From Sulfurovum sp. (GTDB lineage Bacteria; Campylobacterota; Campylobacteria; Campylobacterales; Sulfurovaceae), in NCBI GenBank assembly GCA_027062365.1, contig JAMOTK010000055.1, positions 29,412-93,411 on the forward strand: a DNA stretch of 64,000 bases, in the 5' to 3' direction. Below are positions 35,527 through 44,979 of the stretch, one piece after another. Numbering within the stretch: the stretch's first letter is position 1; every line of letters starts with the position of its first letter. The notes under the pieces are model-generated. The model saw only the letters and a list, made by a program, of their open reading frames with translations. It searched no databases and was not told the origin of the DNA. Position numbers and translations under genes: made by a program.

Positions 35527-36662
35527 GTTGATATAAACCATGTTTCTATAGTTTTTTGATAAAGTGTGTTAATATGTTCATTATCCAAATAACTATTGGC
35601 TTCTAATGCAATTTTTTCATGGTTATAAAGATATTGATTATCTATAAAATATAATAGCTTTATCATCCATTCATTTGCACTATTAGTTTCTAAAAAAAGA
35701 TAAGAACTACTATCTGCATATTCTTCTATAGCTAAAAGCTTTGTACCAATTAGAGGAACACCACAGCAGAGTGCTTGGGCAGAAACTACAGAAAAGGTCT
35801 CATAACTAGAAGGAATTAAATATCCATCACTTATACTCAAGATAGAAGCTATTTCTTTTTTATCCATCTTTCCTATAAATTGTACTTTATCTATCATACC
35901 TTGATCTAAGAGAAAGGTTTTCATCTCATTTACAAGTTCTCCATATCCACCCAAAATAAGTTTAAAAGAGATACCTTTATTATGTAGTAAAACAAAACCT
36001 TCAAGCATGGGAAATGGATTTTTTATCTCTCTCCAATGATTGACTGCAAAAAAAGTCATTGTATCATTTATATTTTTTTTATTATAAAAAAAAGTATCTT
36101 TATCAATGACATTAGGGATAATCATCCACGAGGATATTGTTATTCCTGCAAAATATTCTATATCATGAAGTAATGCTTTAGAAACAGTAATCAAAGGAAT
36201 GTCTTGTCTAAAAATATTTTTAATTCTCTCTAATTTTCGTGTTGTCCATGGCATATAAAAGTTAAAATGATACGCAGACAAATGTTCAGAAATAAGTATA
36301 GGTTTTTTAAATATTTTTTTCCACCAAGAGTAATAACTAAGTAAAGGATATGCTATATGAAAATGTATTATATCATAGTTTTTATATTTTGATTTCAACA
36401 AAACCCATAGAAGCAAAAATGTCGTCAATAACTCTATTATTTTCGTTGATTTTATTTTGCTTAATATATAATACCCTTCTTCTATAGTTGAGTACTTTAT
36501 ATATTTATATCTAAAAAAGACTCCACTATCTCGTACTGCGATATGAAGTAAATGAGTATCAGTTAGCTTGGAAAATAGCCTATATTGTTCTCTTACAAAA
36601 GTAGCTTCTACATCATTCCATTTATTAGGATACCAATTTGTTATATGTAAAGTTGTTTTCAT
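35523..36662 (-). CDS. Family 4 glycosyltransferase
   Basis: A 379-residue GT-B enzyme. The N-terminal half has THITNWYPNKWNDVEATFVREQ-like opening residues and YDIIHFHIAYPLLSYYSW; the donor half has FFAVNHWREIKNPFPMLEGF and the E-x7-E-type region SYETFSVVSAQALCCGVP. Clear GT4 call; sugar unknown. First gene of an overlapping pair with the next glycosyltransferase. Sixty-one bases separate it from the GT2 gene upstream. Confidence 0.88.
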   Translation of the reverse strand: MKTTLHITNWYPNKWNDVEATFVREQYRLFSKLTDTHLLHIAVRDSGVFFRYKYIKYSTIEEGYYILSKIKSTKIIELLTTFLLLWVLLKSKYKNYDIIHFHIAYPLLSYYSWWKKIFKKPILISEHLSAYHFNFYMPWTTRKLERIKNIFRQDIPLITVSKALLHDIEYFAGITISSWMIIPNVIDKDTFFYNKKNINDTMTFFAVNHWREIKNPFPMLEGFVLLHNKGISFKLILGGYGELVNEMKTFLLDQGMIDKVQFIGKMDKKEIASILSISDGYLIPSSYETFSVVSAQALCCGVPLIGTKLLAIEEYADSSSYLFLETNSANEWMIKLLYFIDNQYLYNHEKIALEANSYLDNEHINTLYQKTIETWFIST

Positions 36663-36723
36663 TTACGTAAATATCTATAATATTGTATATTAAACAATCT
36701 ATATATTATATATTTAATTATCA

Positions 36724-37671
36724 TTAAAATCTCTTAAGGTGTTGTAAAAATATTTTTATTATAGGTATAATATTCTTAGATTCAAAACATATAATTCGTA
36801 ATTGATATAATTTTATAAAAAGCCTTATATCAAATAGCCATTCTTCTAAAATATAATGTTCTGCCTTCCAGTAAAAATATTTATAAAACATACTACTAGG
36901 CTTAGAAGCAAAAATATATTCATGCATCTTCAACCATTTTGCAAACTGAATACGAGACTCTATCTTCACTAATCCATCTGTAATATCTGATGAAATATTT
37001 TCTCCACTCATTCTAAAATATAAATGTGCATTATTTAAAGGATATATCGTTCCATTTTGTGAAGTAGATAAAATTGTTGCATGATCACTACCCCATGCTT
37101 TTGGAAAATCAATAATTTTTCCAGATTGTAATAAACTATCTTTATGAAATATATTATCTCCTATAGTAGCCATAACCTTACTTCTCACAATTTTTTCATA
37201 AAAACTAATATTTGTTTCTATTTGAAATGTTTCAAATTTAAAATTATGCGTTACTTTACCTTCTTTATTAATAATACTTAATGGAAATCTAAATATCTTT
37301 ACATTATAGATTTCGAAGATACTCAATCCCTTATAAAATTCTTCCACAACATTATCAGAGGGGACATCATCATCAGGTAAAATCCAAACCCACTCTTCTC
37401 TATTTACCATTTCTAAACACCTGTGCCATTGTGCCACAAGATTTTTTAAACCTAAATTTTCTTCAAATCGTATATACTTAATATTTAAGACATTCCTATA
37501 TCTCTCAATAAGTTTACAAGGAGAAAAATTAGAAGCGTCATCTCCTATATAAATATTAAAGTTAGAATTACTTTGCCTCACTAATGCATTCAAAGTTTCT
37601 TCAAAAAACGAAATTTTATAAAAAGGAATGACTATAGCTAAAGAAATATCTGAACTTACTTTTTTTTTCAT
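36724..37671 (-). CDS. Family 2 glycosyltransferase
   Basis: A 315-residue GT-A enzyme with LAIVIPFYKISFFEETLNAL, YIGDDASNFSP near 41 and the metal motif WVWILPDDDVPSDNVVEEF near 94. A late AWGSDHATILSTSQ segment near 190 may carry the acceptor base. It follows the pseudopilin gene in the transcription direction, with 105 bases between them, so a separate promoter is possible. Confidence 0.88.
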   Translation of the reverse strand: MKKKVSSDISLAIVIPFYKISFFEETLNALVRQSNSNFNIYIGDDASNFSPCKLIERYRNVLNIKYIRFEENLGLKNLVAQWHRCLEMVNREEWVWILPDDDVPSDNVVEEFYKGLSIFEIYNVKIFRFPLSIINKEGKVTHNFKFETFQIETNISFYEKIVRSKVMATIGDNIFHKDSLLQSGKIIDFPKAWGSDHATILSTSQNGTIYPLNNAHLYFRMSGENISSDITDGLVKIESRIQFAKWLKMHEYIFASKPSSMFYKYFYWKAEHYILEEWLFDIRLFIKLYQLRIICFESKNIIPIIKIFLQHLKRF

Positions 37672-37776
37672 ATGTATACTTTTTTAGTTAAAATTATAGC
37701 AGAGTTATGTAAGTAATGCTTCAAGCTCACACTTTTAAAAAGTTAAAACTATCAGACTATACTCACTTAAAAGACA

Positions 37777-38136
37777 TTACAATCTTACAAGATTACCAGA
37801 ATAGATAAATACTTTAGTATAATAAATATTACTACCTGACAATCTATAATATAGTTTTACTTCATTAGCACCAATACCATGTGTAGTATAAGTAAATTGA
37901 ATACTCTCTCTATTCCTTTGACATGCGTCAATTCCTCCAATAGAATTAGCGACAGTAAGTCCTTTAGTTGCATATTCACTTATTATATCACTTATACAGG
38001 TTTTTACATTGGCCAAAATTTGTACATCTTTGGCATCATCTCTTGTTGCCGATAATTTAGGTATTGCTACCGATGCTAAAATTCCTATAATTACAATTAC
38101 AAAAATTAACTCAATCATTGTAAATCCATTTCTCAT
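37777..38136 (-). CDS. Type IV pilin-like / type II secretion pseudopilin
   Basis: A 119-residue protein with a perfect class III prepilin start: MRNG, then FTMIELIFVIVIIGILASVA. Cleavage by prepilin peptidase follows Gly4; Glu5 of the mature protein is present. The globular part is small, with Cys47 and Cys72 that could form a disulfide. It stands alone between the flippase and a glycosyltransferase, with about 110 bases free on each side and a strong GAGGAG ribosome-binding site, so it is probably its own unit. No secretion ATPase or other pilin gene is in this window. Confidence 0.9.
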   Translation of the reverse strand: MRNGFTMIELIFVIVIIGILASVAIPKLSATRDDAKDVQILANVKTCISDIISEYATKGLTVANSIGGIDACQRNRESIQFTYTTHGIGANEVKLYYRLSGSNIYYTKVFIYSGNLVRL

Positions 38137-38246
38137 TTTTAACTCCTCATTTGAATTTAGTTCAATAACTAATCCATTTGAATAATATCATATTACTACT
38201 TAGAAACGAGTATAAGTTTAAATAATGTAACTATTTATTTTAGTAT

Positions 38247-39764
38247 CTATCTAAAATAAGGATATCTTCTCATCATCGTATACCTTTCTTTTTTATCTAA
38301 TAAAATAAAACTCATCAACATCAACATCAACATTTCCAATACTATCATTATTAAAAATATCACAAATATATTTTCTATAAAATATATTTTAATCACTTTT
38401 ATTATCATGTATACTAAAAAGAATATTCCTATTCCTATACTATATACCCTAAATAATTTATACCACATAAGAGAAAGTATATCACTGACATAATATAGTA
38501 TAAATAAAGAAAAAATAATCTCTATAATAAGTTTTGTACTTACTATTCCCCATAAATTTATATTTGTATAAGTACATAATATATAAATGGATATTACATT
38601 AAATATTCCTAATGTTACAGCTACTATTGCAGGAAATTTAACTTTATTATATGCCATAGTAATAGTAAAAAGTGGTATGACAGGGATAGCTACAATAAAA
38701 AATAATAAAGAAAATGAAATGATAGAAGATAGATGAATATAAGTATCACCTAACCATAACAATATAATTTTAGAAGAAAATGAGATGATAAAGCTTAAGG
38801 GAACGATAAAAATGATAACCATAATTTTTGAAGATAAAATAATAAATTCCTTTAATTTTTCAACTTCTCCATTTGCATAATATATCATCCCTACAGGTGT
38901 TAATACCCCAGATAAGAGTGTCAAAAAAGTCTTAAAAATCATCGTAAACTGTAAAACAATCGCATACTCACCTGTCTCCTTCGCACCTAAAAGCGTATTT
39001 ACCAAATACAAATCAATATTACCCAAAAGTAAAACCCCTACTTGATTAATAAGTATCCACAAAGACATACTAGAAAGCTCTTTGACTTTCTCTTTAGAAA
39101 AAAATCGTATTTTAACTTTTAATAGTGGGGTATATTGCTTAAAATAAAACCATGTAGGCACAGTTGCCACCAACGATGCCAATAAATTAGCCATACCTAT
39201 ATATTTTAACGAGGGGCTATCATAAATAAAAAGAACAATAATACTCCCAACACGTACTAAATTTTGAAAAATATCAATGATTCTTAATATATCTAAACGA
39301 TTATAAGCAAATAAAGAAGTTGCAAATACTGCACGAAACAAAGAGATAGAAAAGCCTATAAAAGTCAGTCCAAAAAGCCAAGTAGCATCAATAATAAGCG
39401 CTTTAGGAATCGTAAAAAAATAAGTAATATCCCATAAAATCATCGCCATAAAAAGTGCTTGTAAGACAATAAAGAATCCGATAATGACCAAAGAAGTATT
39501 AAATATTTTATTGGCTTCTATCATTTCATCTTTTTGTAAAGCTATTAACAAAAATCGTCCTATAGACATATTAATAGAATTGACAATAATACTCACATAC
39601 TGAGATAAAAACATAGCCAAAGGAATCAGACCATACGCCACAATCCCTAAGTTTTTGAGTAAATAAGGGGTTAACCAAAGTCCTATGACAGCCGTTGCTA
39701 GAAAAGAAAATATGTTAATGACTAAATTTTTAGGCACTTGTTTAGAAAAACTTTCTGTTTTCAC
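38247..39764 (-). CDS. Polysaccharide flippase (Wzx/MATE-like)
   Basis: A 505-residue membrane protein with about 12-14 helices, starting [19 protein letters not shown] as in oligosaccharide flippases. It would turn lipid-linked repeat units across the inner membrane. I chose the GTG at 39764 because it overlaps the epimerase stop as GTGA; a TTG at 39788 would overlap by 28 bases. Near the C-terminus, three 6-base units give a MLMLML stretch. Confidence 0.87.
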   Translation of the reverse strand: MKTESFSKQVPKNLVINIFSFLATAVIGLWLTPYLLKNLGIVAYGLIPLAMFLSQYVSIIVNSINMSIGRFLLIALQKDEMIEANKIFNTSLVIIGFFIVLQALFMAMILWDITYFFTIPKALIIDATWLFGLTFIGFSISLFRAVFATSLFAYNRLDILRIIDIFQNLVRVGSIIVLFIYDSPSLKYIGMANLLASLVATVPTWFYFKQYTPLLKVKIRFFSKEKVKELSSMSLWILINQVGVLLLGNIDLYLVNTLLGAKETGEYAIVLQFTMIFKTFLTLLSGVLTPVGMIYYANGEVEKLKEFIILSSKIMVIIFIVPLSFIISFSSKIILLWLGDTYIHLSSIISFSLLFFIVAIPVIPLFTITMAYNKVKFPAIVAVTLGIFNVISIYILCTYTNINLWGIVSTKLIIEIIFSLFILYYVSDILSLMWYKLFRVYSIGIGIFFLVYMIIKVIKIYFIENIFVIFLIMIVLEMLMLMLMSFILLDKKERYTMMRRYPYFR

Positions 39765-40792
39765 TTTATTAGACTCTTCACATACCAACCCACAGCCTCA
39801 GATATCCCCTCTTCTATACTATGCGTTGGGTAATATCCCATCATTCTTTTTGCCTTAGAAATATCAGCATTAGAATGGCGAATATCTCCTGCTCTAAAGT
39901 CTCTGTAAATCGCGTCTTTTATCGTGTGATTTTTATCATATTTTTGTAATTCACTATTAATAAAGCTATAGAGTTCATTGAGCGTATTACGTCCTCCTAC
40001 AGCCACATTAAAGGCTTCTCCAAACACTTCTGTATTCTCGGTAAGTCCTGCCAAGATATTCATCTGCACGACATTGTCTATATAGGTAAAGTCACGGCTC
40101 GTTTCCCCATCTCCATTTATAAATATCTCTTCGTTATTGAGTAAAGCAGACACCCATTTAGGAATGACTGCTGCGTACGCACCATTGGGGTCTTGTCTAC
40201 GTCCAAAGACATTGAAATATCTTAAACCTATGGTTTCCATACCATAGGTCTTGGCAAAAACACCTCCGTAGAGTTCGGCTGTAAGCTTCGTGACGGCATA
40301 AGGAGAGAGGAGTTTACCTATGCATTCTTCTACTTTGGGTAATTCTTTGGAATCCCCATATACAGAGCTAGAACTAGCATACACAAAACGTTTGATACCA
40401 GAGTCTTTTGATGCAGTAAGAATATTGAGAAACCCTGTAATATTAGAATTGTTAGAGCGTATAGGATTTTCTATAGAACGAGGTACAGAACCCAATGCTG
40501 CTTGATGAAGGACAATATCCACGCCTTTACAAGCATCCAAACAAGTCTTATAATCCGAAATATCTCCTTCTATAAAGCTAAAATTCTTAAATTTTTTCTC
40601 ACCCACAGACACTTTGACTTCATGGAGATTATGCCTATGTCCTGTAGAAAAGTTATCTAAGCCTACTACTTTTTGATTGTGATGGAGTAAAAATTCCAAA
40701 AGATTAGAGCCTATAAACCCTGCACAGCCAGTTACTAACCATATTTTTTGTTCATTTTCTAATTTTATTTTTATCTCATTAAAGCGTTGCAT
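39761..40792 (-). CDS. tviC: UDP-N-acetylglucosamine 4-epimerase-like SDR (TviC/WbpP)
   Basis: A 343-residue extended SDR. After the leader [18 protein letters not shown] comes the NAD motif [16 protein letters not shown] and [18 protein letters not shown], the pattern of TviC/WbpP UDP-GlcNAc/GalNAc 4-epimerases. The catalytic set is SSSVYGDS and YAVTKLTAE. It supplies UDP-GalNAc-type sugars for the glycan. The start at 40792 has AAGGAAGAG just upstream; an earlier in-frame codon at 40831 lies in the promoter region. First gene of the polysaccharide locus. Confidence 0.9.
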   Translation of the reverse strand: MQRFNEIKIKLENEQKIWLVTGCAGFIGSNLLEFLLHHNQKVVGLDNFSTGHRHNLHEVKVSVGEKKFKNFSFIEGDISDYKTCLDACKGVDIVLHQAALGSVPRSIENPIRSNNSNITGFLNILTASKDSGIKRFVYASSSSVYGDSKELPKVEECIGKLLSPYAVTKLTAELYGGVFAKTYGMETIGLRYFNVFGRRQDPNGAYAAVIPKWVSALLNNEEIFINGDGETSRDFTYIDNVVQMNILAGLTENTEVFGEAFNVAVGGRNTLNELYSFINSELQKYDKNHTIKDAIYRDFRAGDIRHSNADISKAKRMMGYYPTHSIEEGISEAVGWYVKSLIK

Positions 40793-40844
40793 ACTCTTCC
40801 TTACTATAGATAGATAAACATTATAGCCCAAAGAGATAAAAAAG

Positions 40845-40852
40845 TGTATAAT
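40845..40852 (+). promoter_or_regulatory. Candidate extended -10 for the NPPW methyltransferase gene
   Basis: TGTATAAT in the 95-base divergent gap between the polysaccharide locus and the methyltransferase gene. It would start transcription near 40859 and leave a 29-base leader. The opposite-strand promoter of the glycan locus must also lie in this gap. Confidence 0.4.
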
Positions 40853-40887
40853 ACCATCAAATAAAACTATGAAAAGAGTATCCTAGC

Positions 40888-41964
40888 ATGAATCAAGATT
40901 TACAAGCAGAGAGACCAAATATTATTACCACAGAGATTGAAGCAATACGCTTTTACCGTAAAATGGACACAGAAGCCACAGTAAACGACATGATTGCAGG
41001 AAAATATGTCATTGTCGAAGAGTTTTACAGCAATGGATTACAAGTTCTCAATGAATTAAGAAAAAATCTATTACTTAAACACAAAGACAAAAGCTTTCAA
41101 GGTCAAAGAGACTATCGTTCGGCATTTAAAAAAGCCTCACATAGACTACTACTCAAAGTAAAAGACAATAAACTCACCGTCAAAAAATCTCCTGATAGTG
41201 GTTGGTTAACATTGTTATATCCTGATGTCTCAGAATTTTATGTCTCTTTTCCTGAAATGCAAGGGATGAACAGCTCATGGCAATGGTATCAAAAAGGGCT
41301 TGAAATCAAGACCTTAAATTTGACACTTAGACCCTATTATGGTACATATTTTCCTACACGATTTGACCACTTAAAATTATTTGATAAATGGCTCAAAAAA
41401 TATGATGGAGCAAAAACCAATGCCATCGACATGGGTGTAGGCTCTGGTATCTTGTCTTTTCAGCTAATCCAAAATGGCTTTGAAAATATCTTTTCAACAG
41501 ACAGTAATAAAAATGCAGTCATCGGTGTGGCACAAGAAAGTAAACGCTTAGGTTACGAAGACAAAATTACAGTCAACCATGGTGATTTATTTGAAAATTG
41601 TGACATCAAAGCAGATGTAATTGTCTTCAATCCTCCATGGTTACTAGCCAAACACACCCTAGAAGAAGGTATTGATAAAGCGATGTATTATGAAGAAGAG
41701 TTGTTCCCAAGGTTTTTTGAACAAGCCCAAAATCACCTTGCACCTGATGGAAAAATCGTTCTCATATTTTCAAATCTAGCCCAAGTAGTCGATGAAAACA
41801 GCACCCACCCCATCATAGAAGAACTACAAAAAAACAATCGTTTCAGAAAAGATTTACACCTAAAAAGAGATGTAAGAGCCTCATCACGAAGAACAAAACG
41901 AAGAGACTCAAGAGACACTGAAAAAGTAGAATTATGGGTGTTAAGTGCTAAGGTAAAGAAGTAA
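40888..41964 (+). CDS. Class I methyltransferase with NPPW motif
   Basis: A 358-residue protein. The C-terminal two thirds is a SAM-dependent methyltransferase (NAIDMGVGSGILSFQLIQNG near 178, then VIVFNPPWLLAKHTL near 243). NPPW is the motif of N6-adenine and glutamine methyltransferases (HemK/PrmC-like). The 170-residue N-terminal part is not recognised. The tail is rich in Arg and Lys (RASSRRTKRRDSRD), suggesting nucleic acid or ribosome binding. Target unknown. It is divergent from the polysaccharide locus and appears to be a single-gene unit. Confidence 0.75.
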   Translation: MNQDLQAERPNIITTEIEAIRFYRKMDTEATVNDMIAGKYVIVEEFYSNGLQVLNELRKNLLLKHKDKSFQGQRDYRSAFKKASHRLLLKVKDNKLTVKKSPDSGWLTLLYPDVSEFYVSFPEMQGMNSSWQWYQKGLEIKTLNLTLRPYYGTYFPTRFDHLKLFDKWLKKYDGAKTNAIDMGVGSGILSFQLIQNGFENIFSTDSNKNAVIGVAQESKRLGYEDKITVNHGDLFENCDIKADVIVFNPPWLLAKHTLEEGIDKAMYYEEELFPRFFEQAQNHLAPDGKIVLIFSNLAQVVDENSTHPIIEELQKNNRFRKDLHLKRDVRASSRRTKRRDSRDTEKVELWVLSAKVKK

Positions 41965-41999
41965 AATTATAGGTGTAAGCGAGAGGAAAATGGGATTTT

Positions 42000-43016
42000 T
42001 TAAATCCTCCACGTTCCATCTTCAAAAACTACCCTATCATCTATCTCTAAAGTGTCTGTGTCTATCATGACATCTATATGAAATTTGCCACTGTTTCTTT
42101 TGTGTCCTTCTTTGGCATAGATGCCGTGTTTTGCTCCTAGTGAGAGGTGGATACCACACATTCGCTCAAATGTTCCCATATCTGAGACGACATTTTGGGG
42201 GCTTAATGCTCGGTTGAGTCCTAGTCCTAGTTCTCGAACCAATACACTATCTTCTTCGGATTTGATAAGAGCCAATACGGCTTCAAATTCAGGGGTACTG
42301 TTTTGGGTTTGTGTAAGAATCCCATTTTCTATGGTAATAGTAATGGGATGAGGAGGGATATTGACTTTGTAGTTTGTATCTCCAAATGCCATGATATTGG
42401 TTTTTCCGTTGAGATTTTTGAGTGATTTGGCTTCGGTAAATACTTCTCCTATGGGGAATTGTCCTCCTGTATTTTTGAGTGTACGATAGTCTCCAATGTT
42501 GATTTTGGGTGTTTCAAATCCTTCTGTATAAAAAAGCTTTTCTCTACCACTATTAACCACAGCCGTAGAGGCAGAAGCCAATATCTCTTTGAGCGTGTGT
42601 CCTGTGTGATGGTAATATGCTTTATCATACGCTAAAGCATTGATATAAGTATTGACCTCTTTATCACTTGGCATTCTCCCTAGATGGGGATGCTCTGCTA
42701 CTTTTATTTGTTTCTTGAAGAGTTCAATTCTGATACGAAATGCTGAGAGTCGAAAGCTAGTAGATTGCACCAATGCCACAAAATCATTCGCCTGAAGCAT
42801 TTCAATTTGAGCCAATATCTCTGTGCTTTTGTTGTCATTAAAATTGATAAATGTCCCATGGGGAAGAGCAATACGATAGGCTTGTGTAAGTATACGTGAG
42901 AGAGGAGAATCTAAGTCGTAAATAACCAAAGCACTATGGCTGTCATCGTGCAAAAACACATCACGCAAGGTATCTGTGATATTTTGTGTAGCAGTAGGGA
43001 GTAAATTGAGGGGCAT
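42000..43016 (-). CDS. M29-like aminopeptidase family protein
   Basis: A 338-residue protein that resembles thermophilic aminopeptidases (peptidase M29) in its C-terminal half. The metal-ligand landmarks are there: GEVFTEAKSL (Glu), RELGLGLN (Glu), GIHLSLGAKHGIY (His) and FHIDVMID (His, Asp). The N-terminal 150 residues are less like characterised M29 enzymes. It would be a cytoplasmic metallo-aminopeptidase. Alone on its strand between two plus-strand genes. Confidence 0.72.
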   Translation of the reverse strand: MPLNLLPTATQNITDTLRDVFLHDDSHSALVIYDLDSPLSRILTQAYRIALPHGTFINFNDNKSTEILAQIEMLQANDFVALVQSTSFRLSAFRIRIELFKKQIKVAEHPHLGRMPSDKEVNTYINALAYDKAYYHHTGHTLKEILASASTAVVNSGREKLFYTEGFETPKINIGDYRTLKNTGGQFPIGEVFTEAKSLKNLNGKTNIMAFGDTNYKVNIPPHPITITIENGILTQTQNSTPEFEAVLALIKSEEDSVLVRELGLGLNRALSPQNVVSDMGTFERMCGIHLSLGAKHGIYAKEGHKRNSGKFHIDVMIDTDTLEIDDRVVFEDGTWRI

Positions 43017-43133
43017 AAAGACTCTTTGTATTGAAATATTCCCTTTATTTTACAAAGTTATGCTTTAGATTAACATCTATGACAATACACCGATGTTATG
43101 ATATACTCTTCAAAATAAAAAAGTGAGTATATC

Positions 43134-44000
43134 ATGGAAATATTAACCCCTATTTTAGCCCTTAAACTATGTATCTATTATGGCTCATGGTTGGTGTTTC
43201 CTTTGCTTTACTGGTTTATCAAAAAACGATGGATACTACTTTTAATTTTATCTTTGTTGTTTATCTATGCACGATTTATCGAACCCAAGATACTCCTTGT
43301 CAACCATACTCAGATAAACACAGGCTTTAAGGCTCGGTATGCTCTCATATCAGATATACATTTGGGGATTTATAATGATGCATCTATCCTCGAACGTACC
43401 TTAGCAAAAGTCAAAGAAGCCAAGGTTGATGCCTTGCTTATCGCAGGGGATTTTACCTATGAGCCACAGTTTGATGATATGCGAAAGCTTTTTGCTTCTT
43501 TTGCCAAGATGAAGATACCTATGTATGCCGTACTAGGTAACCATGACTGCCAAAGACCTGGTCCTTCGATACGTAAGGAGCTAGAAGAAATTTTGACAGA
43601 GTTTGGGGTACATCTTATTAGCAATAAAGCTGTAAAACTCAACGGTATTACTCTTTTGGGATTAGGTAGCCATTGGGCAAGAGATGATGATGTGAGTTTA
43701 TTGGATTATTATAGCAAAGAAGATAACCTCATCGTCCTCACCCACAATCCAGATACTACGCTAGATTACATGCCCTACCATTATCCAGACCTTACTTTAG
43801 CAGGGCATACCCATGGAGGACAAGTGCGTATTCCTTATTTGTATCCCAAAATGATACCTGTACGAGGGGATATTCTTTGGGATCAAGGTTTATATCACAT
43901 AGAGGATGAAAAAGTATTTGTCAGTAGTGGCATAGGAGAGATAGGCTTACCTTTACGGTTCTTAATCCCTCCTAGCATTGATATTTTAGAACTTTATTAA
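43134..44000 (+). CDS. Membrane-anchored metallophosphoesterase (YkuE/YaeI-like)
   Basis: A 288-residue protein with two N-terminal helices (about residues 5-25 and 29-46) and a calcineurin-like domain. Motifs run ALISDIHLG, IAGDFTY, VLGNHDCQ, VLTHNPDT and LAGHTHGGQVRIP, all intact for a two-metal site. Related proteins hydrolyse lipid-type phosphodiesters or UDP-linked precursors; the substrate here is unknown. Followed 9 bases later by the AEC transporter gene with a good AAAGGA site. Confidence 0.88.
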   Translation: MEILTPILALKLCIYYGSWLVFPLLYWFIKKRWILLLILSLLFIYARFIEPKILLVNHTQINTGFKARYALISDIHLGIYNDASILERTLAKVKEAKVDALLIAGDFTYEPQFDDMRKLFASFAKMKIPMYAVLGNHDCQRPGPSIRKELEEILTEFGVHLISNKAVKLNGITLLGLGSHWARDDDVSLLDYYSKEDNLIVLTHNPDTTLDYMPYHYPDLTLAGHTHGGQVRIPYLYPKMIPVRGDILWDQGLYHIEDEKVFVSSGIGEIGLPLRFLIPPSIDILELY

Positions 44001-44009
44001 AGGATTACG

Positions 44010-44939
44010 ATGACAACTACCCTTATCACCATTCTTTTTGTTTATCTTTTTATCCTTTTGGGGTATCTAGCAAAACGTATCTTCAAACAAGAGATTCATA
44101 CCAAAACACTTACCCTTATATCGGTCTACTTCTTACAACCTTTTGTTGCGATTTGGGGCTTCTCTACGGCGAAGCTTCATATAGAGCATGGTAGTGTGGT
44201 TTTTATCTATCTGCTTATCATTATTGCATTGCTTATCCCTACCCTCATTTTGGGTAGATTCCTTTTCAAAGATGCTAAAGAACGTGCTATCTTTTCTATC
44301 GCAGGATTTGTAGGCAATACGGGCAATATTGGCATCCCTTTAGGTATTGCTCTCTTTGGAGAACAAAGTGTCATCTATACCACACTTATCAATATTAGCA
44401 ATGTCTTTGTGGTCTATATCATCGGTGTGTATATCTATTCTCGTGGTTCATTTAGTATCAAAGAATCCCTACTCAACATCATCAAAATTCCTATCATCCC
44501 TGCCTCTATCATCGCTATACTACTCAATATTTATGAGATACCCCTACACATACAAGTTTACGAATTTTTAAAGATGGGCGCCTACGCAGGGATAGTCATG
44601 CAACTCTTTTTACTGGGTACTTTTTTGCATGGCATAGTCCTCAAAAAAATAAACCCCAAGCTACTCATCGGTACACTCAGCCAAAAATTTATAGTCATTC
44701 CCATAGCCACAGCCATACTACTAAGTTTTACAAATCTCTCACTCATCATAAAGAGCATTATCCTCATGGAAATGCTCGTCCCCCTAGCCGTAGCCAATAT
44801 CAACCTAGCCTCCTTATATCATTGCAAACCCAAAGAAGTAACCTCTCTTATCCTCATAAGCACCATCTTATTTCTACCCATCTTAGCCCTCATAAGTTTG
44901 GCAATACATTCTTCTTTATTTCAATTTATGGTAGGTTAA
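44010..44939 (+). CDS. AEC (auxin efflux carrier) family transporter
   Basis: A 309-residue membrane protein with ten predicted helices and the AEC duplication. Characteristic segments are FVGNTGNIGIPLGIALFGE in the first half and LVPLAVANINLASLYHC in the second. Such proteins move organic acids such as malate or amino-acid derivatives; the substrate is unknown. Probably co-transcribed with the phosphoesterase. Confidence 0.9.
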   Translation: MTTTLITILFVYLFILLGYLAKRIFKQEIHTKTLTLISVYFLQPFVAIWGFSTAKLHIEHGSVVFIYLLIIIALLIPTLILGRFLFKDAKERAIFSIAGFVGNTGNIGIPLGIALFGEQSVIYTTLINISNVFVVYIIGVYIYSRGSFSIKESLLNIIKIPIIPASIIAILLNIYEIPLHIQVYEFLKMGAYAGIVMQLFLLGTFLHGIVLKKINPKLLIGTLSQKFIVIPIATAILLSFTNLSLIIKSIILMEMLVPLAVANINLASLYHCKPKEVTSLILISTILFLPILALISLAIHSSLFQFMVG

Positions 44940-44979
44940 GGTGTGATTATGATAAAATGATTAAAAAAGAAGGAAAAAG

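Noticed and set aside
38310-38335. Hexamer tandem repeat in the flippase gene as a phase-variation site
   Set aside because: The unit is six bases, a multiple of three, so it cannot shift the frame; it only encodes a MLMLML stretch.
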